Positions 24,020 to 24,710 of a DNA stretch of 24,710 nucleotides are shown in pieces (position 1 is the stretch's first letter; every line of letters begins with the position of its first letter). Under the pieces are notes generated by a model that was not told where the DNA came from, did not search any database, and was given only the letters and a program-made list of their open reading frames with translations. The position numbers and the translations under genes were made by a program. The stretch covers positions 1-24,710 of the forward strand of contig JAHBMJ010001957.1 of NCBI GenBank assembly GCA_018398765.1. The letters run 5' to 3'. This stretch comes from Chromera velia. Taxonomy: Eukaryota > Sar > Chromeraceae.

Positions 24020-24710
24020 GATGGTGGCTTGGATCAGAAGAGAGACACTAGAGAGTCGCAGTCGGAGTCGCTGCTGCAGAGAGGGGTCAGAGTGCTTAAG
24101 TCGACTCTGGCGCAAAACACTTTGAGGACTTCCCAGCAGGTGCTTTGAATGTACGAGTGAGTCAACAGTCCATCGATCTGCAATAGTAGTTTTTCTCAGG
24201 GTACGCACGCACCAAAGCCATCAACGAACTGGGCAGGTTATAGGCTTCATTTGATGAAGTCTTTTGGATGTGCTAATCAATTCGGATGAAGGAATGGGAG
24301 TTCACGCGGAGCCAGACCAAACCAGACAACGGAGCGGGAACGCAGGTTCAGTTGGAACGAACTGCACGTGCGCACGTGCGCAGGCCGGGGTCGGGCCCTG
24401 AGGCGTGAGCGCGACTGAACGCCGATTGCGTCACGCAGAGAATCGTCGCGGACGGAGAATCGGCAAGAGCCGAATAATGATAAAAAGGAGACGGGAATAG
24501 CAAGGAGAGACAGCAAAGAAATAGACTAACAAGAAGAGAGCAAGCTGTAAAAGCGAGAGACGGCAAGCGAGACGGCCTAAAAGAGTGTTGAAAAGTGAAT
24601 CGGTGCATGTTTTTTTTTTACCTACGAAAAACCGGAATTGGTGGAGGGGTAAAAATGAAAGAACGACCGAGGATTTCGCGTTTGAGGGACCGAACTGACG
24701 GAAGTTGCGG
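24020..24710. other. Upstream flank of the basic secreted-protein gene
   Basis: It would hold that gene's promoter. A palindromic CACGTGCGCACGTGCG patch lies at 24364-24380, with overlapping CACGTG-type E-boxes. No other gene is supported. Confidence 0.35.

Noticed and set aside
1-24710. tRNA or rRNA genes
   Set aside because: I looked for cloverleaf-like and rRNA-like segments and saw none I could support by eye; tRNAscan-SE and Infernal would settle it.

Overview
This is nuclear DNA of a repeat-rich protist with intron-dense genes. Coding exons are short, split by GT-AG introns with CAG acceptors and start at ATG. Exon-bearing DNA is about half G+C, with AT-rich blocks between genes. There is no operon structure, Shine-Dalgarno signal, CRISPR or prokaryotic mobile element. 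A degenerate non-LTR retrotransposon, many microsatellites and two single-N gaps in C runs point to a draft eukaryotic assembly. An alveolate such as the chromerid Chromera velia is my best guess, by general resemblance only.

Layout. 1-1384: 3' end of a non-LTR retrotransposon whose terminal ~100 nt is duplicated. 1384-1790: AT-rich, nothing recognised. 2255-4003: minus-strand coding-like segments of an unrecognised gene; part of one has a diverged, frameshifted copy at 5393-5793. 4500-5300 holds simple repeats. 6889-8467: plus-strand open segments that may be exons of an unrecognised gene. 8860-10130: AT-rich island.

The main object is a minus-strand gene from 20310 (ATG) to 10392 (stop). 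I could assemble thirteen exons with compatible splice phases. It encodes a signal peptide, a divergent glycoside hydrolase family 35 (beta-galactosidase) barrel, its C-terminal beta-sandwich region, a basic probably helical segment, a predicted transmembrane helix and a short tail. The barrel keeps the nucleophile-region glutamate (T-E-W) but has lost the Asn-Glu acid/base motif: the usual ENEYG reads EPCGC. It therefore looks like a membrane-anchored pseudo-beta-galactosidase. Its introns carry large simple repeats and a 102-bp minisatellite. Near its 3' end a 565-bp unit is exactly duplicated between the two N characters, most likely an assembly artefact.

Divergently from it lies a compact intronless gene for a secreted FKBP-type prolyl isomerase (20923-21360). 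The two starts share about 610 bp of upstream DNA, and both products enter the secretory pathway. After another AT-rich, CTAG-rich island (21780-22640) comes a minus-strand gene (24019-23543) for a small, very arginine-rich secreted protein of unknown function.
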